Shown: piece by piece, positions 62,613-64,000 of the stretch
Numbering within the stretch: the first letter of the stretch is position 1
Layout of the letters: the number at the start of each line of letters is the position of its first letter
DNA from: Tetranychus cinnabarinus
Taxonomy: Eukaryota > Arthropoda > Arachnida > Trombidiformes > Tetranychidae
DNA: 64,000 nt
Assembly (NCBI GenBank): GCA_022266195.1
Contig: WHVY01000002.1
Span: forward strand, 2,371,001-2,435,000
Direction of reading: 5' to 3'
Program-made: the position numbers and the translations under genes
The notes under the pieces: model-generated
What the model saw: the letters and a program-made list of their open reading frames with translations, nothing else
The model's database searches: none
What the model was told of the DNA's origin: nothing

Positions 62613-64000
62613 CTAAAGGAAAATTTTGAAAAAGAAAAAAAAGAATTGAAAAATTTTCCAGAGAAATTCGACAGAATTTTTTCCCATTTTTGTTCTCTTT
62701 TGCATTTTCTACTTAAAAATTGAAAACCATTAATTTCAATTAACTAGAACTAATAATGCATAAAGAAGATTGAAATGCATAATCAAAAGGATTGATTCAA
62801 TAGCCTTGTGACTTTGACAAATTGACTTGAAGTGTTCAGCTTTATTGACTGGGAAACGTTCAAATTGAAAATAATGGGCTTCAAATTTATTTTGCTTTTA
62901 AATAGTTCAACTTGGTTTCTCACTCCAAGATTACTTTTGGATAACACTTTTATTTTGAGCAGCAAAATATCTTATCACTTATTAGATGTACATTATTCTT
63001 ATCCAATGTCTTATCTGATGATTTCATGTGAAGAGAGAGAGAGAAGAGAAGAGCGAAAAAAGTAATCTTTCAATTAAGATGATCGCTCTCAACTCTTTAC
63101 TCGTGTCTTAAAAGGTTCAACAGCAATATAAACATCATCACCAACTACAACAACAACAGTGAGAAGAGCTAAATCTTTACGTCTATCGATTTATTTTAAT
63201 ACATTGAAACGTTCTTCTCTTTTTTTCTTTCTCTTTCTCTCTCTCTCTTCTTTAGTCTAAACTCGTAAAACGATTAAATAAACGAGTTAAAGATGGATAG
63301 ACAAAGTTAACGAGGATAAGAAGATGAAGAGCATGATGATGACGAGAAAAGATGTTGAAAATGAGAGCACAAAAGAAAGACTAAAGATTAAGATTGCTTG
63401 TTAGAAAAGATAAAACTTTATTCTCTTCTTGTTTTCCTTAAACTTTTCATGCTTTTATTCAGTCAAAACCTTTTATTTTCAAATAAAGTTACGTCTGTTG
63501 AGCATTTCATCACTTGCATTTCTATCCAATCATGTAATTCATCTTTTTTATCCCTTACTTTTCTCTAGTTCATAATGAGAGGCAAAACTTTTACAATTTA
63601 CTTTTCCATTGCTTCAACAAGCGAAAAAGAAATTTTGTTAGAAACATTTCTTCTTTGCATCGATTTATTGAATTCGATGCAAAAAGTTGTCAAAAAATCA
63701 GAATGAGAACTCTATTTCATTAAAAAAACTAACTTTTGGCTCTTGTTCGCATTCAGTATATTACATCCACTCCCTGCCGAATGATATTTTCCCTCCCAGT
63801 AAATGTATCATTCGATTCTATTCGCATGTCTAAAGTTTATCTTTTTTGATTTTCACCTTTATTCGGTAACACTTTTATCGCGTCTGAACTTCATTTAAAA
63901 AAAATCATTGTTACGCTTTTGTTCATCAGCATTATCTTTCTACTCCCTGCTCAATAATATTAATCACTCCCATAATAAATTATCGTTTTTAATTCTATTT
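62613..64000. other. Dscam intron running off the right edge
   Basis: No exon found upstream of 62612 within the window. Several ACTCCC-type motifs lie at 63768-63973 and a CT-rich microsatellite at about 63214-63252. The preceding exon must end in a single unpaired base to match the phase-1 acceptor at 62613. Confidence 0.55.

Noticed and set aside
1..64000. tRNA, rRNA, CRISPR or bacterial operon features
   Set aside because: No cloverleaf with conserved A and B boxes, no rRNA motifs and no spaced repeat array were seen; gene structure is clearly spliced and eukaryotic.

Overview
This is AT-rich eukaryotic DNA from an arthropod, most likely an acariform mite of the spider-mite type. The grounds are compact genes with short GT-AG introns, a tandem expansion of insect-type seven-transmembrane gustatory-like receptors with a two-exon structure, an arthropod Dscam-like gene, and single-copy housekeeping genes (Nup358/RanBP2-like, SYS1, Nup107). 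The species call is an inference; gene identities come from reading the translated exons and checking that splice phases agree.

Layout. (1) 1-3.0 kb: the last exon of an unidentified + strand gene, then a three-exon minus-strand gene for a small secreted cysteine-rich protein. (2) 6.05-10.81 kb, minus: a 15-exon Nup358/RanBP2-like nucleoporin (about 1173 aa) whose last eight exons are two tandem copies of a Ran-binding module. It shares a short divergent promoter with SYS1 (11.27-11.97 kb, plus). SYS1 converges tail to tail on Nup107 (12.22-15.05 kb, minus). (3) 16.27-17.04 kb, minus: an unrecognised three-exon gene of 213 aa. (4) 19.7-35.8 kb, plus: nine head-to-tail units of one gustatory-receptor-like family. 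Seven are intact (357-360 aa), one has a single nonsense codon and one is a 5' fragment. All share upstream blocks, and the eight with a 3' end share an almost invariant 147-nt terminal exon. A 1.1-kb near-perfect inverted-repeat transposon with IR/DR-like arms sits between receptors 2 and 3, and a paralogous intergenic copy preserves what looks like its empty site. (5) 39.8-62.6 kb and beyond the right edge, minus: the 3' part of a Dscam-like cell-adhesion gene with long introns. The exons encode Ig5-Ig9, four fibronectin III domains, a membrane segment and a short tail. The FN3-FN4-Ig10 block of canonical Dscam appears to be missing.

Nup358 and Nup107 both serve the nuclear pore and SYS1 serves Golgi trafficking; their proximity looks like ordinary housekeeping packing. 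The receptor array is an accessory region evolving by unequal crossing-over and gene conversion. The Dscam-like locus holds the most unexplained signals: a 9-mer, CACTCCCAG, that recurs in both orientations through introns and downstream sequence; two clusters of the palindrome ATCGAT flanking one FNIII exon; a 75-nt phase-symmetric candidate cassette exon; and a phase-compatible candidate alternative 3' exon beyond the stop codon.
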